Source: Drosophila miranda (taxonomy: Eukaryota > Arthropoda > Insecta > Diptera > Drosophilidae). Taken from it: a stretch of 64,000 bases of DNA. Made by a program: the position numbers and the translations under genes. The notes below the pieces were generated by a model. The model saw nothing but the letters and a program-made list of their open reading frames with translations. It made no database searches and was not told the origin of the DNA. How positions within the stretch are numbered: position 1 is the stretch's first letter; each line of letters opens with the position of its first letter. Of this stretch, positions 49,401 to 60,367 are shown piece by piece. Location of the stretch: the NCBI RefSeq assembly GCF_003369915.1, contig NC_046675.1:21390001-21454000 (forward strand), in the 5' to 3' direction.

Positions 49401-51844
49401 AACGCTGTTTTAGTCTGTATAAACTCTGGGTTTTCTTTGGATTTATGTTTCCAAGAGTAGGACTTTTCGAGCGGTGCATCCCTATTCGTCTTAAGCTCTG
49501 ATGATGGTATTAACTGCTTAAAAATTGGCTCAACGGGCAAATCATTCGCATCCCTAACGATCCTAAGGGGTAAGGTATTGGTGGGAGATTTGAAGGCTTC
49601 GGTGTTTTCAGAGACGATTTCCACTTCTTCTGAGGATTCCACGGCCTGTTCTTCGTTCACTGCTTCTACGGCTTTCGCGGGCGAAGCATCTTTTTTCCTT
49701 ACGACCATACGGGGTAATCTATTGGTGGCTGATTTGATGACTATCTCTTCGGGGCTTTCAGGGACAATGGCTTCCTCTTTTTTCACGGCCTCCGCGGCCT
49801 GTTCTTCTTTCACTGCTGTAGAGGATATCTGGATTTTATCATCTACATTTTCAGTTTCAGGGACAACGGCTTTCGCGGGGGAACCATCCTCATTTACCCA
49901 TTGAACGGGTAATCTATTGGTGGGTGTCTGGATTGGCGAATCATCCTTCTTCCTTACGATCGTACGGGGTAATCTATTGGTGGGTGATTTGATGGCTATC
50001 TCTTCGGGGCTTTCAGGGACAATGGCTTCCTCTTTTTTCACGGCCTCCGCGGCCTGTTCTTCTTTCACTGCTGTAGAGGATATCTGGATTTTATCATCTG
50101 CATTTTCAGTTTCAGGGACAACGGCTTTCGCGGGGGAACCATCCTCATTTACCCATTGAACGGGTAATCTATTGGTGGGTGTCTGGATTGGCGAATCATC
50201 CTTCTTCCTTACGATCGTACGGGGTAATCTATTGGTGGGTGATTTGATGGCTATCTCTTCGGGGTTTTCAATGGTTTCCACTTTTTCCACGGCTTGTACT
50301 TCTTCAACTGCTGTAGAGGATATCTGGATCTTATCATCAAGATTTCCAGTTCCTGGAACAATGGCTTCTACGGCTTGCTCTTCGTTCACTGCTTCTACTG
50401 CTTTTGCGGGCGAATCATCTGTTTTCCTGGGGATCGTACGGGGTAATCTATTGGTGGTTGCTGCTGTAGAGGATATCTGGATCTTATCATCTACATTTTC
50501 AATTTCAGGAACAATGGCTTCCACGTTCTGTTCATCTCTGGAGCTCTGGACTACGTCGCTTAGATCTACCACACAACCAATCTCATATCCTTTTGGGGTC
50601 GTTGAATATAGATCCTCAATCGTTGCCTGCTTTTCGTCGATCTTGTTTTGCGTGTCAGAGTTGACGATCTCTTCGGTTTTAGTGGCATTGACTTTAAGAT
50701 CCATGTTTCCTTTGGTAGTTGACGTATCGGTATCAAATTCCAAAATGATCTGCGCTTCCTCGTCCTTCGTGTCATTGACGTTCTTCGCGTCACCAGAATT
50801 CGCCTTCTCTGGGGCACAGGACTGTGACCAAACATTCATCGACTCTCCTTTGAGCGTTGGTACGTTTGCCAGAATTTTCAAAGATTTGGTCTCAAAATTC
50901 GAGCTGTCCTTAAAGATGATCGTGCCGGATACCTTCACTTTACCTTCGGGGACTTCAGCATTCGATGGCCCCGTATCCTGTTCCTGTTCACATGTCACGA
51001 TGTGATAGGGATTCTTGGGATTCACCTCGCCCGGTGATGTCTTTGCGGGCAAGGCTGGCTGCCTTTCCATGGGTAGCTCTGGCCTGGACTCGAAGGGAGA
51101 CTCCTGCCTACGCTCTTGGGGGATTTCGGTGGTGAAGGCTTCATCTTGGGCATCACTGCGTGGTGAGTCCTTTGCTTCACTCATGGGTTCATGCTGGGCA
51201 CCGGTGAAGGCTTCGTCCTTGGCTTCACAGAAGGGTTCATTCTTTGCCTCACTAATGGGTTCATCCTTCGTGGCACTCATTAAGGCTACCCCCTTTGCTT
51301 CGCTGAAGACTTCGTTCTTAGCCTCACTGATGGGTTCGTCCTTAGCCTCACTCATAGGTTCATTCTTTGCCTGACTCATGGGTTCATTCTTTGCCTCACT
51401 CATGGGTTCATTCTTTGCTTGACTCATGGGTTCATTCTTTGCCTCACTCATGGGTTCATCCTTCGAGGCACTCATTAAGGCAACCTCCTTTGCTTCATTG
51501 AAGACTTCGTCCTTTGCCTCACTCATGGGTTCGTCCTTTGCCTCACCCATGGGTTCATTATTTGCTTGCTCGCTTTCAAGGCCCACGGACTTCGTCCTCA
51601 GGCCGCTAGTCGTTGCACCATCTCTGATCGGGTTTTCTCTCTTACCAGAGCCCCGTCGCTCTTCAATGAGTTTCACCTGTCGAAGGCGAGTGCGGCCCTT
51701 GGCCGATGGCTCCTCTCCCGAGTCGCCCGTATCATGCTTAAGGCGTTGTGCCGCCAGAGGCGACTGCTGTGTAGATCTCAAAGTAGGACGCAGCATTCCC
51801 AAATAATGAAGGGGTGTACGACAGATTGATATTCTTCCGATCAT
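46475..51844 (-). CDS. Unrecognised 1789-residue repetitive, highly charged protein with mitochondrial-type N-terminus
   Basis: One uninterrupted minus-strand frame. The first ATG is at 51842-51844 (MIGRISICRTPLHYLGMLRP), an Arg/Leu-rich presequence-like start. Successive repeat arrays follow: EPMSEAKN octamers (51.2-51.6 kb); near-identical 85-residue units with TNRLPRTIVRKKDDSP and DDKIQISSTA (49.66-50.4 kb); ELQSEMNELQSETK heptads (49.1-49.3 kb); and PEESNRKAEEYFAKI units alternating with E-x-SELxxKMEPE (47.9-48.8 kb). The C-terminus is less repetitive (NPVGVWSTRKPKTPLNHQP). The frame ends at 46475, but a strong donor TTTTGG/GTAAGT at 46538 could splice to 46344-46210, adding 44 residues ending SEPTKKDK. 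No family recognised. Confidence 0.8.
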   Translation of the reverse strand: MIGRISICRTPLHYLGMLRPTLRSTQQSPLAAQRLKHDTGDSGEEPSAKGRTRLRQVKLIEERRGSGKRENPIRDGATTSGLRTKSVGLESEQANNEPMGEAKDEPMSEAKDEVFNEAKEVALMSASKDEPMSEAKNEPMSQAKNEPMSEAKNEPMSQAKNEPMSEAKDEPISEAKNEVFSEAKGVALMSATKDEPISEAKNEPFCEAKDEAFTGAQHEPMSEAKDSPRSDAQDEAFTTEIPQERRQESPFESRPELPMERQPALPAKTSPGEVNPKNPYHIVTCEQEQDTGPSNAEVPEGKVKVSGTIIFKDSSNFETKSLKILANVPTLKGESMNVWSQSCAPEKANSGDAKNVNDTKDEEAQIILEFDTDTSTTKGNMDLKVNATKTEEIVNSDTQNKIDEKQATIEDLYSTTPKGYEIGCVVDLSDVVQSSRDEQNVEAIVPEIENVDDKIQISSTAATTNRLPRTIPRKTDDSPAKAVEAVNEEQAVEAIVPGTGNLDDKIQISSTAVEEVQAVEKVETIENPEEIAIKSPTNRLPRTIVRKKDDSPIQTPTNRLPVQWVNEDGSPAKAVVPETENADDKIQISSTAVKEEQAAEAVKKEEAIVPESPEEIAIKSPTNRLPRTIVRKKDDSPIQTPTNRLPVQWVNEDGSPAKAVVPETENVDDKIQISSTAVKEEQAAEAVKKEEAIVPESPEEIVIKSATNRLPRMVVRKKDASPAKAVEAVNEEQAVESSEEVEIVSENTEAFKSPTNTLPLRIVRDANDLPVEPIFKQLIPSSELKTNRDAPLEKSYSWKHKSKENPEFIQTKTAFKSDMEEELVAQTSMDLSPEKSLKKVEVETSEAKEFKSEMNELQSETKELQSEMNELQSETKELQTEINELQSETKELQSEMNELQSETKELQPAMNERQSEATEEKSESTEAQNPPKSAAEIISMMEQKHKDKKSMSLAKRSHDYPSKSTSQIVATFGLRPEPGQGFRAKGQLNRTELDRQADEYFAYISEPVTSQRTTKMEPEPSELEKKMEPENSELAKSIEAETSELDRKVERVETPEESNRKAEDYFAKIHDPETSELEPKIAEFMKKKDLEQSQLELKMEPETSKLSIKVGKVETPEESNRKIHDPEISELEPEIAEFMKKIDLEQSQLEMKMEPETSELDRKVEKVETPEESNRKAEEYFSKINKHTTPELEAEISKCMETSKLPKKILPDFSKLYKKFQKVETPEESERKAEEYFAKISAPETSELAKKMEQEKSELANKMEPEKSELTKKKAAETSQLGRKVEKVETPEESNRKAEEYFAKINDQETWMLDRQVEEPRRTTFEEMFVNSKSSQYFNKMKPKQETSRLKRNETSKKVKKSSHLDTKLDQATKDMALHQKAEDYFDIINEAELSQLEGKMEPESSQLDKKMKPKTPQEEESRSFEELTTKFVVTHGGEKEEADEKSMKRNRDDAIADKQGDDTNEESPSDRPLFVPPDDKDRLKEKSELSEGDLYKKQSEDPVSDDAAEFNSNSEPEKRPAPEKKRKRKLADGELDVKLLVPDEAKETASGTSSAIDAPPKQNFVQYIVEKIFRKKKPPPKGRTMSTCCQSRDLSTSCALLCPDNNDIFDDPFSPEEGKTINPNDKDFISPDLERQGLGARAIRTDREENRKHGQPQAMKIDNPVGVWSTRKPKTPLNHQPGMNMSTMFFSSDSDSTKIRGGSKQCKNREKTMREKLMEKKESKDNKIEIMGGSEQCAEKLEKLKDGSKDDDCKSSFSSFFQITKMFWVSPLKDPQRMNTSRGQQYLL
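49662..50426 (-). repeat. 255-bp in-frame tandem repeats within the 1789-residue gene
   Basis: Three tandem units with a 255-bp (85-codon) period. The boundary strings GGGTAATCTATTGGTGGGTG recur at 49910, 49966, 50165 and 50221. The first two units are almost identical over most of their length, so the duplication is recent or is being homogenised; the third is diverged. Confidence 0.8.
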
Positions 51845-52057
51845 TTTGGTGGGCTCCGCTTTCAGCAATGTGTAAGAACTATTTTGAAATTTTTGATTTG
51901 CCGGAATATTATAGTCGAAAAAATGAATATTACATGTCTGTCGTCTCGGTCTCCAGTTGTTGTGTGAATAAATAAAGACTCGTTTGAGTACAGTTCAAAA
52001 GTTTACTAGCTAAAGTGGAAACTTATACGTATACGAGTATGTACAGAGACAGAAAAT

Positions 52058-53442
52058 CTAGAACTTGACGGGATTGTTTGTGTTCCTGGGTTGCACGTGA
52101 ATCATCACCTTGATGGCACCGCCCAAGCCCTTGCGCGAGGTCTCGAAGGCCTTGTCCGTGTCCTTGATGTCGAAATGATGGGTCACCAGACGTTTGACAT
52201 TGACCTTGCCGGAGGCCACCAGAGCCAAGGCAGCGGAATAGCTGAAAGGCAGAAAGGTTAAAGGATATATTTATCAATCAATCTATTGATTGCTCACTCA
52301 TTGCAGTAGCGGAAGACACCACGGATGTCCACCTCACGGGCCAGGGCATTGATCAAGGGTAGCTTTACTTCCGAGGCACCCATGCCCACAATCACCACAA
52401 CTCCGCTGGAAACAGTGGCCTGCAAAAGGGATGGAAAAAACTTAGTTTTTTGAGTTCCAAAAAAGGGCAGTCTTCACCCACAAAAATGGCCAATCGGGCA
52501 CTGCTCTCGGCACCACAGCAATCAATGGACCTGTCCGGGGGTCCCGACATTGTACGGCGTACGATCGCTGCCACCTCCTCGGCGCTTTGATCCCTCCTCT
52601 GCAGGAGCGTGTGATGGGCACCCAGCTCCTTGGCCACATCCAGACGATGTTGTTCCAAGTCAGTGATGAGAATCTCTGAGGCGCCCATGGATTGAGCAAC
52701 CTAAAAAGCGGGCACGATAAGTTTCCTATAGAATATCCTTCTGAATCTTCGGATGACCTACCAACATGGTGACCAAACCAATTGGTCCAGCGCCCAGGAT
52801 GAGTACACGAGAGCCCAGACCGACGCCGGCACGGCGGCAGGCATGGACACCCACCGAGAGGGGCTCGAGCAGGGCACCCTCCTCCATGGACACATGATCC
52901 GGCAGCTTGAAGCAAAAGTCTGCGGCATGTTTGTAGTACCTCGTAAGATTGCCATCGTACGGCGGAGTGGCACAGAACACCATATCCGCACAGAGACTGT
53001 ACTTTCCCTGCTTGCAGAGATCACAGTAGCGGCAGGGTACACCCGGCTCGATGGCCACACGATCGCCCACCTTCAGGCTCGTCACCTTCTTGCCCAATTT
53101 GACCACAACTCCGGCAGCCTCATGTCCAATGACCATGGGTTTGGTCAGTATAAAGTCACCAATGCGTCCTTCTTTGAGGTAGTGCACATCGGAGCCGCAA
53201 ATACCCACACTATCCATAGCCAGTAGAACCTCTGATCCAAGGAGAATTCAAGTTCAACTGTTATCATCTGTAGAAAACGATTCTCTCTAGCACTTACCAT
53301 CATCGGCTATCACTGGAATGGGACGTTGTTCCTGGAAAACAAAGGAGAGCTATAGGAACTCTATAATTTTAAAAATGCCATGCCTCACCAAACGCATATC
53401 CTCAATGCCGTAGAGCACTGCTGTCAGATTGTCCTTTGCCAT
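52058..53442 (-). CDS. Sodh-1: Sorbitol (L-iditol) dehydrogenase
   Basis: Minus-strand exons 53389-53442, 53298-53331, 52762-53231, 52482-52700, 52298-52419 and 52058-52241 give 360 aa, the usual family length. Zinc-dependent medium-chain dehydrogenase features are present: catalytic Cys in [10 protein letters not shown], His-Glu in GHEAAG, the structural-zinc cluster [16 protein letters not shown], the NAD-binding GAGPIGLV, and [15 protein letters not shown] near the end. It oxidises sorbitol to fructose with NAD in the polyol pathway, in the cytosol. Fly genomes have two close paralogues (Sodh-1, Sodh-2); assignment to Sodh-1 is by sequence impression and neighbours and is not certain. Intron 4 uses a weak GTGGGT donor. 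Confidence 0.93.
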
Positions 53443-56400
53443 CTTAGTAGTTCTATTAAATCACCGAACCGCACGCTTTGCCTGTCGATTTGAAACTGAT
53501 TTAGACATCAGCAAAACGTCTAGCTATTGGCCATTATCGCGTTCTGATAGCGCCTCGGGGAGGGGTCACCTACGTCGGTGCAGGCGATAATAGACAAATC
53601 GACTGGCCTCCCTGGGAATCAGCGGTCAAATATTATCGCGAAAACACTTGAAAACAGCTGTTTTGTTGTTTATATTTATTTTGATTGAATAACGAGACAG
53701 CTCGGACAGATATCAAAAGGGGCAGAGAGAGGTATGCCTCTCTATAGATGGGAGTGGGTGTGGTGCGATAGTTATGTATTCCAAGCGATCAACTGTACAT
53801 TTATTATAGCCAATACTCTTAGAATACTAGGGGTATATCGTGCAAGTGTAGATGTGTGAAACAGACAGTGGAAACGAACTTTTCACTTTATAGACTATAT
53901 AGATGCTTGGTCCGTATTCTATGCATAATTTCTGTGGGTTTTTATTAGTTTTATTGATACCGCCCTACTATTTACAATGTTTAGACAGAAAACAACAACT
54001 TAATTTATAGCTTGTAGAAGACACAAGTTTAAAAAGAGGCTCCTCTATAAGGTTATTGTCGGCCTATTTCCCAAAAATCATAATAATCGAATAAGTTTGA
54101 TTATTACTCGTAGAAATGGAAGAACTGGAAATGGAATCGAATCGGCACGGGCTCAAACATATTGGATTCCACAGTTTATGTTAACTGTATTTACGATCAA
54201 ACTTCGTGTCTAAAACGAGACGAGACGAGACAAAGACTATACAATACCTGGAAGGGTCTCGAGTCTCAATCTAGTTTATGCGTCGCCAAAGACTGTGTAA
54301 TAGTTGCTCGAAAGTTTTTGAATACCAGTAGCTAGGCATCCTGACGTGGTAAGAGACTAAGGATGTCCTAAAAGAGAACTGAAACCCCGCCATAGAACAG
54401 CTTTTTGGTCTCACATGCAACATCTTGGTATTGTCTTTGGTAAGGGTTCCTTCCATCTGCCTTGTTTTCTTGTGTTAAACTAATAGGGCATCCACTAGTC
54501 GGCAGCCCCTACTCTTAAATTCCGAGTTATTTCTGTTCCCCCTTATTTTTGCTCGCTTACATTTATTGTGTGCAAATTGCAGTCAGATTAGGGGTGGGGC
54601 TCAGCTTATCTACAAATCTCTTGAGCAAATCATATGCATACATATATGGAAATGAAAATAGAATAGATCTTTGGAGCCGAGCCCCACTAATGCCCTTCTC
54701 TGGGGCAAACAAAAAACAAAATAGTGGGTGTCCTCAATGTGTCATTGCGGACATTTAACAGAACATCAGAAAATGTGCCTCTGCCTGTGCCCAGTGCCCA
54801 TAAATAAGAAGACCCCTAGCTTTTGACCTCCTCAACAGGGCAGTTCTCTCCCCCCCGCTGGTCTATGTTTCTCTCCCCCTGGAGCCGGAACCATTTGTAA
54901 TTTTTTGCCTGGACAACAACTACAAACAAATTTTAGTCCACTTCTGTTTTATGGCAAATTAATGGAGCGACATGTTGGCCATGTTCGCAATGGAGGAACT
55001 TCACTGCCATGCACTCGGTCCCGGGGCCAGAGCCTAGCAGGTGGCCCTGTCCATCCCCCCACGCGCCAGCAGCTTCCTTTCCATCTTTTCCGCACAGGAC
55101 TTTGACCACCACTGCTCTTCCTTATCATCCTTCGTTTCACACATGCCGAATGGACATGCTTTTCTATGCCCTACTAGAGGATGCTCTCGTTTAGATGAGA
55201 TGTGAGAAATGCAACTCTGAATCGATTATTTTTGATACGTTCATGACGAGCATAAACAGTGGAGGCCATATGAACCTGATCTTCTGTTTCTATCACGTTT
55301 ATTTTATGAATGTGAAGAGTATTTAGATCATGATTCATATATCTTCGAGCTCCTTTTTTAACTACTCCCAAATTGATCAACCGATGGACATTTTTTTGTA
55401 TATTTATTAGGTAATGGAATGAATAATTCCACAAATATGCAAGAGCGGAATGAACAGACGAACGAATCAAACAATTAAACCAAAATGTGCGTGTGAGCAT
55501 GTCGCAATGGCGTGAATCTTTGATTAAAGGAAACTGTTGATGGTTTTCTACCCTTAAAAGGGTATAAACAATTCGTTGTTTAGATTTTTTCATATACATA
55601 ACATTTTTTCCGCTAGTGCGCTTCTGCTGTTGTTGTTGTTTCTTCTGTCACTGATGTCGATTTTGTGCCCTGAATGTGTGCTGGAGAGTGTTGTTCTTTC
55701 CTTTGGCTCCCTCCCCCGTTGGCCAGGGCTGGGCTAACATATTGGACATTTATTATTTTTCCGTGAGTGTTTTTGCTCGTCGAGTAAATTATGGTGTGGC
55801 AGTGGGGGCCATAACCCTTACTCTCTCCCTCTCTCTCTCCATTTACAGCCTTACAAATTGGTTCTTCCAGTGCGGGGAGCCGTGTGGTGTCAGAGTGCCG
55901 TTAAATGCTCTGATTAGATCCGTATTGATAGGCCCTGTAACACGCGACTTACAGGGCATCGAAACACAGAGATGATCTAGTAGGGCAGGGGGGCTGTGGG
56001 GTTTCCAGAGGTCATTGCAGGCGTGTTAAATTAATAATTGCATAAATTTTACATGTGCTGTTGCATGAGTTATGCATGGAGCCGGGCCCGGCCGGCATAA
56101 ATCGCGAATAATGTGCACACTGGCCGTGCGAATATTTATGGCCGTGACTGTAAATCATCAAACCATAAACGCACTCTGGCAACGCCAACACCAAACGGTC
56201 ATCCAATGGACCAGCCACCGTCGAGCCTTCCACAAACCCTCTTTGAGGGGTGGCCGGCACCACACTTTCCACTCGATTTTGATGCCCCCAAGATACCCTG
56301 TACATCAAACTATGTTATCTGGCAGCCATGCAGATTAATAATAATTTATTTATAATATTTATTTCACTTGCAAAACCTGACAAATGATGTAGAGTTTATG

Positions 56401-57010
56401 AAGAATATTCATCATTTGATATCAATTTGATTAAGGGGTATGCCCCGCGTCGAATCGTTTGATTGGTGTGGCAGTTTTATCCGCTTCGCTTCGTCCGATT
56501 CCGTTTGCAATTTCAAACTTTTTCGAAAAACTCCATCCATGAGTTATGCGCGAATTTAATGAAGTTGCATATAATTGTTGAAATACGACGACTGTGTGTG
56601 GTTTTTTTCCTGTATATTTATTTAATTTTTAAATGTGAATTTCAATTAAAATATTTATAAATGCAATTAAGGTCATTATTGTTAGCCTCTTGGCAAATTC
56701 CTAAATTTTTGGATACTTGAAAAAAGTTTCACCAAAAGAAACCTCTCACAGGGGGAAATCCTTGCTGAATCCCTCTTTGGTTTTTGGCTAAAATCAACAA
56801 GACTTGAGGACCCCCCCCGGAGGGCACCCAGAGGAGACCTCCATGTAGACTGGGTGGGAAAAAAACTATTGGCGTCATCGTGTTGTCGTTGCCGTCGGAG
56901 GCATTCATCTTCCTCGCGCCGGAAGCGACAGTGGAAAAGCCAGAGAGACTGCAAGACTGTAGGATCAGGGGTGCCAGGATGTTTTTCTCTCCTTGAAATT
57001 TAAATAAAAA
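53443..57010. other. Gene-free interval, probable regulatory DNA (left part)
   Basis: No gene recognised. AT-rich sequence with unique-looking blocks. The stretch 56030-56190 is dense in TTTATGG/CCATAAA and GCATAAAT strings, which resemble Caudal/Abd-B class homeodomain sites, next to a GC-rich GGGCCCGGCCGGC patch. This could be an enhancer; unproven. Confidence 0.35.
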
Positions 57011-57210
57011 ATGAATTTCTCATTTCGTTGCAGTTTTAGAGCGACGCTTGTTTGCAGATTGAATGGAGTGCTTCCGACATCCGGTTTTGCTCCCGGGGTT
57101 CAAATGCCAGCGTTGCACTTTCGTCTTGAGAATTGCAATTGCGTTGCTGCAGCAAAAAAGTTGGACTTCTGCTGCTGCTTGGTGCTGGTCCTTCTTTGGA
57201 GGAGGGTCCC

Positions 57211-57420
57211 GCTGCTGCTCCTTCTTCGTGTGGGGCTGCTGCTCCTTCTTCGTGTGGGGCAACTGCTCCTCCTTCATCCTTCGGATTATGCTGTTTCTTC
57301 CTTCAGATATTCACCCTACTACTGCTCCTTCCTTCGGAGACCCTCCTCCTGCTGCTCCTTCCTTCGGAGACCCTCCTACTGCTGCTCCCTCCTTCGGAGA
57401 CCCTCCTCCTCCTGCTCCTT
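57211..57420 (+). repeat. Tandem 24-bp and 30-bp minisatellite
   Basis: Two units of about 24 bp (GCTCCTTCTTCGTGTGGGG core, 57211-57259) are followed by three 30-bp units starting CCTTCGGAGACCCTCCT at 57331, 57361 and 57391. Translations are Leu-rich or Pro-rich in different frames; with no conserved context I treat it as non-coding. Confidence 0.8.
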
Positions 57421-60340
57421 CAGCCTGCCTCTGGCTTACTTTGACTCACATGTGACCCAGGGCCAAGTTTTGGCCCCTCGTTCTTCAACTTTTTTTTTGT
57501 GTGTGTTTGCAGTTTTTGGGGAGAAGTAGCGAGGGATCCTGGGGCGCACAGGATGCATCCGAGATGAGCGCAGAACGATACACACAAAAGCCCGCAGAAT
57601 TCGTCGTCATCGTCGTCGTCGTCGTCGGCGTCGCCTTGAAGGCTCTGACCGAACCGCAGACACTTTGTCTGGCTCCCGGCCATAAATCTAAAGTCCGCGT
57701 CCTGTCCCAGGACCAGAACCAGTACCAGTACCAGTCCTGCGTCCTGCGTCCTACGTCCTGCAGCATCCAGAGTGTGGAGGATATAGAAAATGAAATAATT
57801 TCTGAAAACATCAAAGTGTTGCGAGTTTACAGCACACACACCCAGCACGGCACCAGCTGAGAGTAATGACTATGCCCCCTACCCCACAGCCCACGGCCCA
57901 GCCCGCCCTGCCTTCTATCTCCTGTTTTTCTTTTTTTTTTGGGTGGGGCAGAGGAGAAGCATCCATCACCATCTGGCGACCATTTAAGAATTAAAGCTGA
58001 AGAGGAAGTTTATTAGCAAACGGAACGGAAACGTATTTACTGATCGCATATCTCGCCTTTGGGTCTCCGGTCGTCCGGTCCTCCAGTACGGTGTGTCCAC
58101 GTTCACGTCCACGTCCACGTCCTGGTCAACAACAGGACACCGTCCACCCTGCTTCACACTCCTCTTCCTTTCGCTGTGTGTGGCAGCTGGCGCCCGGCCA
58201 TGGCGCAGGATGCGCCAACCAAAGGATGGCAATGGCATTCGCCTCTTAATTTATGGCATCGAACTTTTATTGGGCAAATTTCTGTTCATTTCCATGCGTG
58301 TATTAAGACTAATGGCCGAAAACTGCCGGAAGTTCTTCATTCACAAAAGACACAGACAATAATCTTTGGACGTACTCGCCGGACGAGTACTACTTATAGG
58401 GAAAACAAGTGCTAGAAATAGGGGGAACAGATCGCAGAGCTTTACTGAAGACTTGTCTAAAGGAAAGGCTTGGATAACACTTTTTCGGGGACATGGTTTT
58501 TCCATTTATGTGGGTCTAGAGAAAGCTTTCTTAGAGTATAGCCCTTCTGGATCCCCTTATCTATATATTTAGGCACTCAACTATCTTCTCAATCGAAGAG
58601 AACATTCACTGTTCCTATATTTCTCAGGGATATTTCTCTTTTTAGGGATTATAATAATATTGGCATACGCTTTCGAAGACATTCTTCAGCAGGAGTATTG
58701 CTTTTCAACTAAATTAAAAAAAAATTGATTGTAAGCCTGGTTATGTAGATCATATCCGCATTCAAAGAATTTCCATTGTACCCTTAAAAACTAAAAAAAA
58801 TTAAAAATCACGATTTGGTGACTTTGCGCACTTTTATAATTTTCACTTGATATCTACAGCGCCAATAGCCAAACTATTAATGATCTTAAACAGATAAATA
58901 TATGGCCTTTCATATAATTTTTGATTCGTTTCGATGCCATGGCTATACCTGAAGATATATCAAGTCAAAGTTGAAGTTTTCTACCATTTTTTACACTCTT
59001 TCAAGTCAAGTACTTTAAAAAAATGTGTATTATGGTAAGGATGCCTTTTAAGACCTTTTTTCGTGGAGTGGTGAATTTGTAAATATAAGAATAGGTTTTT
59101 TGGTACTTTTCAGATATCAAAGGATATAACCTGAATTTTTCAAAATTTAATTAAGGAATTTAATTTATGGAACAGTGTCCACAAAATTCTCAAATCTATA
59201 GATTGTTCCATTAAGAAACCTTTTTTAACCTAAGGATAATGGCTTGCCTAAAGCTCTAAGTACAGTTCTGTTGTTCATATTTCTAGCCAGCTATTCCACC
59301 ATTTATAGGATATTGAATCCGTTTACCAGAAGTCTCAATAAACCGTCCACCGTCCTTCAGTTGTCGACGACTCATGCCGACATCTGCTCGTTAATTCACA
59401 CATTGGCGAATATAAATTATACATACTCGTAGTCGTACTACTTGGCATTATGTCCCATAGAAGGGGGCGCCCACTAAATTAAAAATGATATAGAGAGCCG
59501 AGGGCAATTTTCACAGTCATCGCCATCGTTGCTGGGTCGTTGTTGCCTCTGCCATTGTCTGGGGAGGAACTTGCCTAATTAATTTCCATTACAACGTGCC
59601 TGGAGTTGCAGATATATTTTTCACAAGGTTCCACAGCAAACGAGAGACACGGAAAAAATATTTAAAATTGTGCCCCTCCCGACGATTAAATTAAGTGACG
59701 CATTAACAATTGGCGGGGAAGTAAAAACTAAATCATTTTGACGCCATTCTACAGAAAGAGAAATCAGAGATGGGGCAGGGGCAAATCCCCTGGACATGGA
59801 CGCCTTCCGTGGGCTTTTGTGCAATTTGTCAAGGCTGGAATTGGCCTGGCAACCCTGAAGGGTTGCAACCCAACAGCAAAGCATCTTCTTTTTGGCTTTC
59901 AAAGAAATTGCCTCATTTGCATTTTGGGAAATTTAAATTAATGCAAAACCGCTGAAAAGGCAAAAAAAACCGAATGTTGGGTAAACTTTTTGGACCACTC
60001 CAGCCCCATACCCCGGTTTTTTTTTGTGTGTTGTTGGGGAGGCAGGGCAACCCTGGCTGATCATAAATATTCGCTGGGGCTCGTTAGAGCCTCTGCGAGA
60101 ACGAATGAAACGCGACTTCCTTACCAACTACGCAACGGAAAATCAAGTGGGGAAAATTCTCGACTCTACTCTGCTGAGGGGAGCAGCTGCCGCGATGGAA
60201 AATATGTGTGTGTGTATGGCCACACACCACCCAAAAAACCTCCAACCATCTCAAGCAGCAGCTACTTTTGCCGCAGTTTCTTATATTCCGTATTCCCAGG
60301 AGCCACAGAGGCAACAACATTAGGAGGAGGGCGGGTACAC

Positions 60341-60367
60341 AGAACAGAACAGAACAGAACAGAGAAC
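60341..60367 (+). repeat. AGAAC pentanucleotide microsatellite
   Basis: Five tandem AGAAC-type units. Confidence 0.8.

Noticed and set aside
50172-51005. 277-codon plus-strand ORF
   Set aside because: Antisense shadow of the repetitive 1789-residue minus-strand gene, whose codon composition keeps the opposite frame open.
49100-51600. Regular repeats considered as a CRISPR-like or satellite array
   Set aside because: Repeats are in-frame coding units of a single long ORF in a eukaryotic genome, without spacer structure.
57011-57529. 172-codon plus-strand ORF, Leu-rich in one frame and Pro-rich in another
   Set aside because: It is a by-product of 24- and 30-bp tandem repeats; all frames are open across the repeats and no domain or splice context supports a gene.
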